DNA of 5,471 bases, from assembly GCA_002479655.1 (NCBI GenBank), contig DLOQ01000077.1, positions 25,871-31,341 of the forward strand, in the 5' to 3' direction. The position numbers and the translations under genes are program-made. The stretch comes from Lachnospiraceae bacterium UBA7480 (GTDB lineage Bacteria; Bacillota; Clostridia; Lachnospirales; Lachnospiraceae). Numbering within the stretch: the stretch's first letter is position 1; each line of letters begins with the position of its first letter. The notes below the pieces were generated by a model, which was given only the letters and a program-made list of their open reading frames with translations, made no database searches and was not told where the DNA came from. This document shows, piece after piece, positions 1-5,471 of this stretch.

Positions 1-1
1 G

Positions 2-871
2 GACCGCCGTACGACGATCGTGGGATTTGATCATGGTTTGAAGCTTTTTATCCTGGGGATGGGCTTTAAAGTGTTGATCGCCAATCAGATCGGCATCCTC
101 TGGACAGATATAGAACGGATCGGCTATGAAAGCATCTCTACGCCGCTTGCGTGGATGGGGGCATGGGCGTACTCGTTCCAGATCTATTTTGATTTCTTCG
201 GTTATTCTGTTATGGCGGCAGGACTTGGAAAAATGCTGGGATTTCATCTGCCGGAGAATTTCAGGGATCCCTATGCTTCCAAAAGTGTGACGGAGCTGTG
301 GCAGAGATGGCATATCACGCTGGGCAGATGGTTTCGGGAATATCTTTATTTTCCGCTGGGCGGCAGCCGCTGCGGTAGGGTGCGTATGATCAGGAATCTT
401 CTGGTCGTCTGGGCGGTGACCGGTTTCTGGCATGGCGCTGATTGGAATTTTATTTTCTGGGGATTAGGCTGGTTTGTCTTTATCATGCTGGAAAAGCTGT
501 TCCTGAAAAAACATCTGGATGCATCAAGGGTGTTTGCCAGAATTTATATGCTGTTCCTGATACCGGTATCGTGGGTGGTATTTGCCATTACGAAACCTGA
601 CAGGCTTGCGGTCTATCTGAACAGGATGTTCCCGTTTGTGAAGATGGATTATGTGCAAAATATCAATCCAACGGATTATCTTCGTTATGGAAAGACGTAT
701 GCGCTGTTATTTATGGTATCCATCCTGATCTGCGTGCCTAAAGTGAGGAAAAGCCTTGTGCTGATCCAGAGGAGCAGATATGGGACACTGGCGGCATATG
801 TGATTTTCCTGCTGTGCCTGTATTGTCTGGCGCTTGGAATGGACAATCCGTTCCTGTATTATAAATTTTAG
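2..871 (+). CDS. MBOAT family membrane O-acyltransferase (AlgI/DltB type), 5' truncated by window edge
   Basis: Multi-pass membrane protein that transfers an acyl group, usually acetyl, across the membrane to a surface polymer. The frame is open to the window edge, and residues before the GTG at 20 still fit the family, so I read this as the C-terminal 289 residues of a protein normally near 470-500 aa, not a gene starting at 20. Numbering from that GTG, the MBOAT signature is plain: a FDFFGYS block at 57-63, LGFHLPENF at 73-81, the ELWQRWHITLGRWFREYL block with His98, and GFWHGADWNF with the invariant His138, the expected catalytic residue. Hydrophobic stretches near 9-25, 43-65, 124-155, 172-193, 226-243 and 256-275 suggest six membrane spans. 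The SGNH protein just downstream is the usual partner of such enzymes. Family assignment is secure; the acceptor (exopolysaccharide, teichoic acid, peptidoglycan) cannot be told from sequence. Confidence 0.93.
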   Translation, partial: DRRTTIVGFDHGLKLFILGMGFKVLIANQIGILWTDIERIGYESISTPLAWMGAWAYSFQIYFDFFGYSVMAAGLGKMLGFHLPENFRDPYASKSVTELWQRWHITLGRWFREYLYFPLGGSRCGRVRMIRNLLVVWAVTGFWHGADWNFIFWGLGWFVFIMLEKLFLKKHLDASRVFARIYMLFLIPVSWVVFAITKPDRLAVYLNRMFPFVKMDYVQNINPTDYLRYGKTYALLFMVSILICVPKVRKSLVLIQRSRYGTLAAYVIFLLCLYCLALGMDNPFLYYKF

Positions 872-931
872 CGAAATGCTGATGAAATCCTTCCTTAGAT
901 AAATTGTATAGGCATGGATTTGATTTGGCGT

Positions 932-937
932 TATAAT
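932..937 (+). promoter_or_regulatory. Possible -10 box (TATAAT) ahead of the SGNH gene
   Basis: A perfect TATAAT lies 24 bases before the ATG at 962. Initiation about seven bases downstream would give a leader of under 20 bases carrying the GGGAAGAG ribosome site at 950-957. The -35 side is poor: TTGTAT at 904-909 leaves a spacer of 22, which is too long, and no TTGACA-like hexamer sits at 16-18. There is no TGn extension. If real, it rules out the ATG at 914 as start. Weak support from sequence alone. Confidence 0.25.
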
Positions 938-961
938 GTATTATGGATTGGGAAGAGATTT

Positions 962-2053
962 ATGGAACTGGCAGAGAATCATAAATTAAAAATAAAAAAA
1001 ATGAAGCGAAATGGCATTACCTTGGCTGTTTTGATCGTATTTACGATATGTTTCCTGCAGGGCTATGGCATATGGGTTTCCCGTATGGGTTACAGCAATG
1101 TTATGGTGCAGGGATATGGTGAAAAAGTGGCATTGGCGGTCTTGGCCATACGGGATGGCATTGCCCCATGGAAGGTGTTTCCTGCTGGAACAGTGGAGAC
1201 TGCCGGTCTTTCCTGGGATGAATACCGACTGCATCATTCTTCCTGGCTGATATCGGCCGGGTTTGACGAAGAGAATGCTCATTGGGGATTACAGGAGATC
1301 ATGGAGTATGAGCGTATGGCGGGGGATGAACGTCTGACGGCGGAATATGATGCGGAGCATCTGCTGCAGTATTCCTTCCTGGAGGAGTATCTGATGTATG
1401 GCGATGTGGAGAATCCGGTCGATGGAGCGGCACAAATTCCTCAGCCGGTATTTGCGGCAGTGGATGATGCTTATTTTGCGGATGCCGTCTTTATCGGTGA
1501 TTCGCGGATGCAGGGGGTATATGAATACGCCGGATTGGAGGAGGCGGATTTTCTTGCCAAGGTATCCATGACGATTTACAATATGATGAATACGAAGGTT
1601 ACTACAAGCGGACACAATGAAACGGTAAGGGAAGCATTGACGGAACGCCAGTATGGAAAGATCTATATCATGGTAGGTATCAATGAGATAGGAACGGCTG
1701 ATGTGGAGTATTTTATCCGGAACTATCGGGCTGTTTTGGATGAGATCAGGACGCTGCAGCCGGATGCGCTGATCGTGATTCAGGCGATCATGCATGTGGC
1801 CGGTGATTTGGATAGAAAGGATCCTTATTTTAATAACGCCAATATCAATGAACGTAATGAAGCATTAAAAGAGCTTGCCAATGGCAATGATATCTTTTAT
1901 ATTGATGTCAATGAGGTTTATGATGATGAAAACGGCAATCTCAGACAGGAAGTAACGGCTGATAACGTCCACCTTCTGGGCAACTGCTATGAACCGTGGC
2001 ATACATTTTTTATGGAACACGGGATTGTATATGAAAGTGGTGGGGAAGAATAA
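962..2053 (+). CDS. Membrane-anchored SGNH/GDSL-type hydrolase or acyltransferase partner of the MBOAT protein
   Basis: A 363-residue protein with a lysine-rich N-terminus, one hydrophobic segment (about 18-38) that would act as membrane anchor or uncleaved signal, then an extracytoplasmic body. The C-terminal half is an SGNH domain: block I FIGDSRMQG with Ser181, block III VGINEIG with Asn241, and the DNVH motif with Asp334 and His337, so Ser, Asn, Asp and His are all present. Residues 40-170 are acidic and match no domain I recognise. Placed 90 bases after an MBOAT gene, it probably completes acyl transfer to a surface polymer, in the manner of AlgJ/AlgX, PatB or DltD; a free esterase role is the alternative. 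Start: I prefer the ATG at 962 because GGGAAGAG lies four bases upstream. The ATG at 914 would add 16 residues but has only AGG one base before it. A run of eight A residues at 994-1001 lies in the N-terminal coding region. Confidence 0.85.
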   Translation: MELAENHKLKIKKMKRNGITLAVLIVFTICFLQGYGIWVSRMGYSNVMVQGYGEKVALAVLAIRDGIAPWKVFPAGTVETAGLSWDEYRLHHSSWLISAGFDEENAHWGLQEIMEYERMAGDERLTAEYDAEHLLQYSFLEEYLMYGDVENPVDGAAQIPQPVFAAVDDAYFADAVFIGDSRMQGVYEYAGLEEADFLAKVSMTIYNMMNTKVTTSGHNETVREALTERQYGKIYIMVGINEIGTADVEYFIRNYRAVLDEIRTLQPDALIVIQAIMHVAGDLDRKDPYFNNANINERNEALKELANGNDIFYIDVNEVYDDENGNLRQEVTADNVHLLGNCYEPWHTFFMEHGIVYESGGEE

Positions 2054-2080
2054 ATAGAAGGGCAAATATTAGGTACGGAT

Positions 2081-2179
2081 TGCGAAAGGAGCGAAGGTTG
2101 AAAAACTTTGTTTTTCAACCTGCAGGTTTTGTGCTGCGCCAAAACCTGTGCCATTAGCTGCTCCTAAAAAACAGTCGCA
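2081..2179 (+). promoter_or_regulatory. Structured leader upstream of purO: two adjacent hairpins inside nested complementary arms
   Basis: Hairpin 1 (2095-2121) is a perfect 12-bp stem, AGGTTGAAAAAC against GTTTTTCAACCT, with a TTT loop. Hairpin 2 begins next to it: CAGGTTTTG at 2123-2131 pairs with CAAAACCTG at 2140-2148 around an 8-base loop. Enclosing both, AGGAGC (2087-2092) pairs with GCTCCT (2160-2165), and TGCGA (2081-2085) with TCGCA (2175-2179). The fold resembles a three-way junction ending four bases before the ribosome binding site of the IMP cyclohydrolase gene. All pairings are read directly from sequence; a regulatory role is inference. It does not match the purine, ZTP, THF or preQ1 riboswitch patterns as I know them. 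A dispersed intergenic repeat would look the same. No U tract follows either hairpin, so a simple terminator is unlikely. Confidence 0.5.
2098..2157 (+). CDS. Possible 19-codon leader ORF inside the structured region
   Basis: AAAGGAG at 2085-2091 is followed, after six bases, by a TTG and an open frame of 19 codons ending at TAG, reading MKNFVFQPAGFVLRQNLCH. The frame runs through both hairpins, and its ribosome site overlaps the AGGAGC arm of the outer stem, so translating it would open the structure. Against it: a TTG start, very short length, and no run of one amino acid such as attenuator peptides show. It may be chance. I list it because the spacing is good and its position would couple translation to the fold. 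Confidence 0.2.
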   Translation: MKNFVFQPAGFVLRQNLCH

Positions 2180-2183
2180 GCAT

Positions 2184-2188
2184 GGAGG
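2184..2188 (+). promoter_or_regulatory. Ribosome binding site of purO (GGAGG), decides the start
   Basis: GGAGG lies seven bases before the ATG at 2196, an ideal distance. The frame extends back to a GTG at 2148, but that codon sits inside hairpin 2 with no purine-rich site ahead of it, and the 16 extra residues do not look like family sequence. The bases 2184-2191 are complementary to CTGCTCC at 2158-2164 apart from one bulged G. Confidence 0.8.
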
Positions 2189-2195
2189 CAGAAAG

Positions 2196-2909
2196 ATGAA
2201 AAAACTTGATATCGCACAGGAATTGCAGGGCAACGCTTATCCCGGAAGAGGCATTATTATTGGCAAGTCTCCCAACGGAAAGTATGCCGTCACGGCGTAT
2301 TTTATTATGGGAAGAAGTGAGAACAGCAGGAATCGTATCTTTGTGGAGGAAGGACAGGGGATCCGCACGGAAGCATTTGAACCGTCGAAATTGACCGATC
2401 CCAGCCTGATCATTTATGCTCCGGTCAGGGTGCTTGGCAATAAGACAATCGTGACCAACGGCGATCAGACCGATACGATCTATGAGGGAATGGATAAGCA
2501 GCTGACGTTTGAGCAGTCTTTGAGAAGCCGTACCTTTGAACCGGATGAACCAAACTATACGCCGAGGATCTCCGGGATCATGCATATTGAGAATGGAACA
2601 TATAATTATGCCATGTCGATATTAAAGAGCAATCATGGGGATCCGTCCTCCGGCAACAGATACACCTTTGCTTATGAGAATCCCGCGGCAGGAGAGGGAC
2701 ATTTCATCCATACTTATCAGGGGGATGGTAATCCGCTGCCCAGTTTTGAGGGCGAGCCGAAGCTGGTGAATGTTGAGGATGATATTGATGCTTATACGGA
2801 GCTTTTGTGGAAGAGCCTGAATGAGGAGAATAAGGTTTCCTTATTTGTGCGTTATATTGATATCGAAACACAGAAATACGAAACAAGGATCATCAATAAA
2901 AATAAATAA
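2196..2909 (+). CDS. purO: IMP cyclohydrolase, PurO-like family
   Basis: A 237-residue cytosolic enzyme expected to close the ring of FAICAR to give IMP, the final step of de novo purine synthesis. The N-terminus carries the block I associate with bacterial members of this family: NAYPGRGIIIG at 13-23, then YFIMGRSENSRNRIF at 35-49, followed by TNGDQTD at 87-93 and PNYTPRISG at 119-127. The family is related to the archaeal PurO enzyme (about 200 residues, Ntn-hydrolase-like fold) and unrelated to the N-terminal MGS-like domain of PurH that does this job in most bacteria. The next gene, 25 bases on, encodes the preceding step (AICAR to FAICAR), and that protein lacks any cyclohydrolase domain, so the two together replace bifunctional PurH. 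Family recognition is from remembered motifs. The role is strongly backed by context. Expression may be tuned by the folded leader before it. Confidence 0.88.
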   Translation: MKKLDIAQELQGNAYPGRGIIIGKSPNGKYAVTAYFIMGRSENSRNRIFVEEGQGIRTEAFEPSKLTDPSLIIYAPVRVLGNKTIVTNGDQTDTIYEGMDKQLTFEQSLRSRTFEPDEPNYTPRISGIMHIENGTYNYAMSILKSNHGDPSSGNRYTFAYENPAAGEGHFIHTYQGDGNPLPSFEGEPKLVNVEDDIDAYTELLWKSLNEENKVSLFVRYIDIETQKYETRIINKNK

Positions 2910-2934
2910 ATTTTTGGAAAGGATCAGGTAATCT

Positions 2935-4113
2935 ATGAAAGAATTAGAATTAAAATACGGCTGCAATCCCAATCAGAAGCCGGCGAAGATATTCTGCAAC
3001 AATGGCGGTGAACTGCCGATCCAGGTGCTTTGCGGAAAGCCCGGATATATCAACTTTATGGATGCCTTAAATGGCTGGCAGCTGGTAAAGGAATTAAAGC
3101 GGGCAACGGGACTTCCGGCAGCGACTTCCTTTAAGCATGTATCTCCTGCGGGCGCCGCTGTGGGGCTTCCTTTGACGGATGTGCTGAGAAAGATCTACTG
3201 GGTGGATGATATGGGAGAGCTTTCCCCGTTGGCATGCGCTTATGCCAGAGCGCGCGGTGCGGACAGGATGTCATCCTTCGGTGATTTTATCGCCCTTTCG
3301 GATGTATGCGACGTATCAACGGCGAAGATTATCAAAAGGGAAGTATCCGACGGCGTGATCGCGCCGGGATATGAACCTGAGGCGTTGGAGATTCTGTCTG
3401 CCAAGAAGAAGGGCAATTATAATATCATTCAGATCGATGAAAACTATGTTCCGGAATCGATCGAGCATAAGGATGTATTTGGCATTACCTTTGAGCAGGG
3501 AAGGAATGAACTTGCAATTACGGACGGGCTTTTGAAGAATATTGTAACGGACAATAAGGAACTGCCGGAGTCGGCAAAGATCGACCTTCTGATCTCCCTG
3601 ATCACTTTGAAATATACCCAGTCCAATTCCGTATGCTACGCAAAGGACGGACAGGCGATCGGTATCGGCGCGGGACAGCAGTCCCGTGTGCATTGTACCA
3701 GACTGGCAGGAAGCAAGGCGGATAACTGGCTGCTCCGTCAGTGCCCGAAGGTATTGGAGCTTCAGTTTGCGGAAGGCATCGGGCGGGCTGACAGGGACAA
3801 TGCGATTGACAATTATATCGGTGACGAATACATGGATGTTCTTGCCGACGGCGCATGGCAGCGCATCTTTGCGGTGAAGCCGGAAATATTTACGGCAGAG
3901 GAAAAGCGCGCATGGCTGGATCAGGCAAAGGACGTTGCACTGGGTTCGGATGCATTCTTCCCCTTTAGCGATAATATTGAACGGGCAAAGAAAAGCGGCG
4001 TGAAATATATTGCGGAACCGGGCGGATCCATCCGCGACGACGCAGTCATCGAGTGTTGCAATAAATATGGTATGGTGATGGCATTTACGGAGATCCGGTT
4101 GTTCCATCATTGA
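2935..4113 (+). CDS. purH: Stand-alone AICAR formyltransferase (C-terminal half of PurH only)
   Basis: A 392-residue phosphoribosylaminoimidazolecarboxamide formyltransferase that formylates AICAR with 10-formyl-tetrahydrofolate to FAICAR. It begins directly at the transformylase domain (LKYGCNPNQKPA at 6-17), so the IMP cyclohydrolase domain of bifunctional PurH (about 200 residues) is missing. Catalytic landmarks are intact: SFKHVSPAGAA with Lys67-His68, YARARGADRMSSFGDF at 103-118, TQSNSVCYAK with Asn231, GIGAGQQSR at 243-251, and the terminal RLFHH whose last His is residue 392. From memory these match human ATIC Lys266, His267, Asn431 and His592 almost without gaps, and the text reads closer to the animal enzyme than to E. 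coli PurH. It needs a separate cyclohydrolase, supplied by the gene just upstream. The AGG at 2926-2928, six bases before ATG, or the AAAGGA at 2918-2923 can serve as ribosome site. Some authors use a different symbol for the single-domain form. Confidence 0.95.
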   Translation: MKELELKYGCNPNQKPAKIFCNNGGELPIQVLCGKPGYINFMDALNGWQLVKELKRATGLPAATSFKHVSPAGAAVGLPLTDVLRKIYWVDDMGELSPLACAYARARGADRMSSFGDFIALSDVCDVSTAKIIKREVSDGVIAPGYEPEALEILSAKKKGNYNIIQIDENYVPESIEHKDVFGITFEQGRNELAITDGLLKNIVTDNKELPESAKIDLLISLITLKYTQSNSVCYAKDGQAIGIGAGQQSRVHCTRLAGSKADNWLLRQCPKVLELQFAEGIGRADRDNAIDNYIGDEYMDVLADGAWQRIFAVKPEIFTAEEKRAWLDQAKDVALGSDAFFPFSDNIERAKKSGVKYIAEPGGSIRDDAVIECCNKYGMVMAFTEIRLFHH

Positions 4114-4134
4114 TATGGTGTATGATATGGAAAG

Positions 4135-4141
4135 AAAGGAG
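4135..4141 (+). promoter_or_regulatory. Ribosome binding site of metY (AAAGGAG)
   Basis: AAAGGAG sits 11 bases before the ATG at 4153, slightly farther than usual. A second AGGA at 4148-4151 is too close to act. The 39-base gap from the previous stop shows no terminator or clear promoter, which fits read-through from the purine genes. Confidence 0.6.
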
Positions 4142-4152
4142 TAGTTTAGGAT

Positions 4153-5430
4153 ATGAACAGCAGTGTGGAAACCAAGTGCATCCATGAGGGATGGAAACCG
4201 AAGAACGGGGAGCCGAGGGAGCTTCCGATCTATCAGAGTACGACATTTAAATATGATTCCAGTGATGAAATGGGGAAACTTTTTGATCTGGAGGCGGAAG
4301 GGTATTTTTATACCAGACTGCAGAATCCGACCAATGATATGGTTGCGGCGAAGATCTGCGCGATGGAGGGTGGTCATGCGGCGATGCTGACATCTTCCGG
4401 ACAGGCGGCTAACTTTTATGCGATGTTTAATATCTGCGAGAACGGGGATCATTTTATTGCGTCTTCCTCCATTTATGGCGGCACCTATAATCTGTTCGGT
4501 GTTACGATGAAGAAGATGGGCATAGAATGTACCTTTGTTGACCAGGATCTTTCCGAGGAGGAGCTGGAGAAATATTTCAAGCCGAATACAAAGGCGGTAT
4601 TTGGAGAGACGATCACGAACCCGACGGTGTCCGTGCTGGATATTGAGAAGTTTGCAAGAATTGCCCATAAGCACGGCGTTCCGCTGATCGTGGATAATAC
4701 CTTTGCAACGCCGGTGAACTGCCGCCCCTTTGAGTGGGGAGCAGACATCGTGACCCATTCTACAACGAAATATATGGACGGTCATGCGGTCAGCGTCGGC
4801 GGATGTATTGTAGACAGCGGCAATTTTGACTGGATGGCGCATAAAGAGAAGTTCCCCGGTCTGACGACGCCGGATGAATCTTATCATGGCATCACCTATG
4901 CGGAGCGATTTGGCAAGGGAGCTTATATTACGAAAGCAACGGCGCAGCTGATGAGGGATTTCGGGTCGATCCAGTCGCCGCAGAATGCATTTTATCTGAA
5001 TCTCGGTCTGGAAAGCCTTGCAGTCAGGATGGAGCGCCATTGTGCCAATGCGCTTGCGGTTGCGAAGTTCTTAAAGGCAAATGACAAGGTGGCATGGGTG
5101 CATTATGCTGATCTGGAGGATGATGAATATCATGAAATGGCGAAAAAATATCTGCCCAAAGGCTCCTGCGGTGTGCTGTCATTTGCGATAAAGGGTGGAC
5201 GCGCGGATACGATCGCGTTTATGGACAGCTTGAAGTTCGCGTCCATCGTAACGCATGTGGCGGATGCAAAGACCTGTCTGCTGCATCCTGCGAGCCATAC
5301 GCACCGGCAGATGTCGGAGGAGCAGCTTTTGGAAGCGGGAGTATCGCCGGATCTGATCCGCCTGTCAGTTGGCATTGAGAACGTCGAGGATATCATCGCA
5401 GACCTGCAGCAGGCGCTGGATCAGATATAG
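4153..5430 (+). CDS. metY: O-acetylhomoserine sulfhydrylase (O-acetylhomoserine aminocarboxypropyltransferase), PLP-dependent
   Basis: A 425-residue cytosolic enzyme of the Cys/Met metabolism PLP family that makes homocysteine from O-acetyl-L-homoserine and sulfide. Visible landmarks: YTRLQNPT at 53-60 with Tyr53 and Arg55 (phosphate binding from the neighbouring subunit), TSSGQAA at 80-86, VDNTFATP with Asp181 that pairs with the pyridine nitrogen, HSTTKYMDGH with Lys206 as the Schiff-base lysine, and RLSVGIE with Arg403 that holds the substrate carboxylate. The DESYHG motif (241-246) and the RDFGSIQSPQNAFYLNLGLESLAVRMERH stretch that follows are typical of MetY rather than of the shorter cystathionine gamma-synthases and lyases; length also fits MetY. 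A methionine gamma-lyase or O-succinylhomoserine enzyme is less likely. It follows the purine pair by 39 bases on the same strand, so joint transcription is plausible, though the pathways meet only through folate one-carbon chemistry. Confidence 0.94.
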   Translation: MNSSVETKCIHEGWKPKNGEPRELPIYQSTTFKYDSSDEMGKLFDLEAEGYFYTRLQNPTNDMVAAKICAMEGGHAAMLTSSGQAANFYAMFNICENGDHFIASSSIYGGTYNLFGVTMKKMGIECTFVDQDLSEEELEKYFKPNTKAVFGETITNPTVSVLDIEKFARIAHKHGVPLIVDNTFATPVNCRPFEWGADIVTHSTTKYMDGHAVSVGGCIVDSGNFDWMAHKEKFPGLTTPDESYHGITYAERFGKGAYITKATAQLMRDFGSIQSPQNAFYLNLGLESLAVRMERHCANALAVAKFLKANDKVAWVHYADLEDDEYHEMAKKYLPKGSCGVLSFAIKGGRADTIAFMDSLKFASIVTHVADAKTCLLHPASHTHRQMSEEQLLEAGVSPDLIRLSVGIENVEDIIADLQQALDQI

Positions 5431-5471
5431 AGTGCGCGGCTGAAGCGCCATAGGTAATTCAATTAAATACA

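Noticed and set aside
914..961. ATG at 914 as start of the SGNH protein
   Set aside because: No ribosome site at a workable distance, and a TATAAT lies downstream of it. It is not fully excluded.
1289..1795. Minus-strand open frame of 168 codons inside the SGNH gene
   Set aside because: It is a shadow of the sense gene with isoleucine/arginine/histidine-rich composition and no recognisable domain.
2095..2149. Rho-independent terminator after the SGNH gene
   Set aside because: Both stems are perfect but neither is followed by a T tract on the + strand, and hairpin 1 is AT-rich.
2081..2179. Known riboswitch (purine, ZTP, THF, preQ1)
   Set aside because: The conserved core sequences of these classes as I know them are absent; only the pairing pattern is present.
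2148..2195. GTG at 2148 as start of the IMP cyclohydrolase
   Set aside because: It lies in a hairpin arm without a ribosome site; the ATG at 2196 has GGAGG at seven bases and begins the family-like sequence.
2154..2585. Minus-strand open frame of 143 codons over the start of purO
   Set aside because: It overlaps a recognised gene and the folded leader; its translation has no family resemblance.
4114..4134. Short TATGG/TATGATATGG repetition between purH and metY
   Set aside because: Too short and imperfect to be a repeat or an operator with any confidence.
3316..5040. A 574-codon open frame on the minus strand spanning parts of two genes
   Set aside because: It is in register with the sense codons, where antisense stops arise only from TTA, CTA and TCA codons, which these genes rarely use (the frame ends at a sense TCA at 3316-3318). 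It covers two confidently identified genes and the gap, and its translation looks like no protein family.
5431..5471. Terminator after metY
   Set aside because: GCGC at 5434-5437 and 5445-5448 gives only a four-pair stem with no T tract after it. The rest of these bases show nothing I can call.

Overview
The window carries five protein genes, all on the + strand and closely spaced, from what looks like a low-to-mid GC Firmicute, most likely a Clostridia/Lachnospiraceae member. That placement is inferred from the protein types (PurO-like IMP cyclohydrolase beside a stand-alone AICAR transformylase, MBOAT/SGNH pair), the AGGAG-type ribosome binding sites and the codon use. I could not run a search to confirm it.

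Left part (1-2053): a cell-surface acyl-transfer pair. The window opens inside an MBOAT membrane O-acyltransferase (AlgI/DltB type), of which about the last 289 residues are present. It is followed by a membrane-anchored SGNH/GDSL-type protein with its catalytic Ser, Asn, Asp and His in place. Such pairs usually move acyl groups, mostly acetyl, from the cytoplasm onto a polysaccharide or other surface polymer. The substrate here is unknown.

Middle (2054-2195): a 142-base gap with no obvious long gene but strong RNA structure. Two perfect hairpins stand back to back, enclosed by two further complementary arms. One arm could alternatively pair with the ribosome binding site of the next gene. 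A 19-codon TTG-start reading frame with its own Shine-Dalgarno sequence lies inside the structure. This is the least explained part of the window and the best candidate for something undescribed (cis-regulatory RNA or dispersed repeat).

Right part (2196-5430): the last two steps of IMP synthesis are encoded as two separate proteins, a PurO-type IMP cyclohydrolase and an AICAR formyltransferase equivalent to only the C-terminal half of PurH. The usual bifunctional PurH is replaced by a mix of an archaeal-type cyclohydrolase and a transformylase that reads much like the animal ATIC domain. A MetY-type O-acetylhomoserine sulfhydrylase follows 39 bases later. The three may be co-transcribed. A shared link to folate one-carbon metabolism is possible but inferred. 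The final 41 bases hold no feature I can support.
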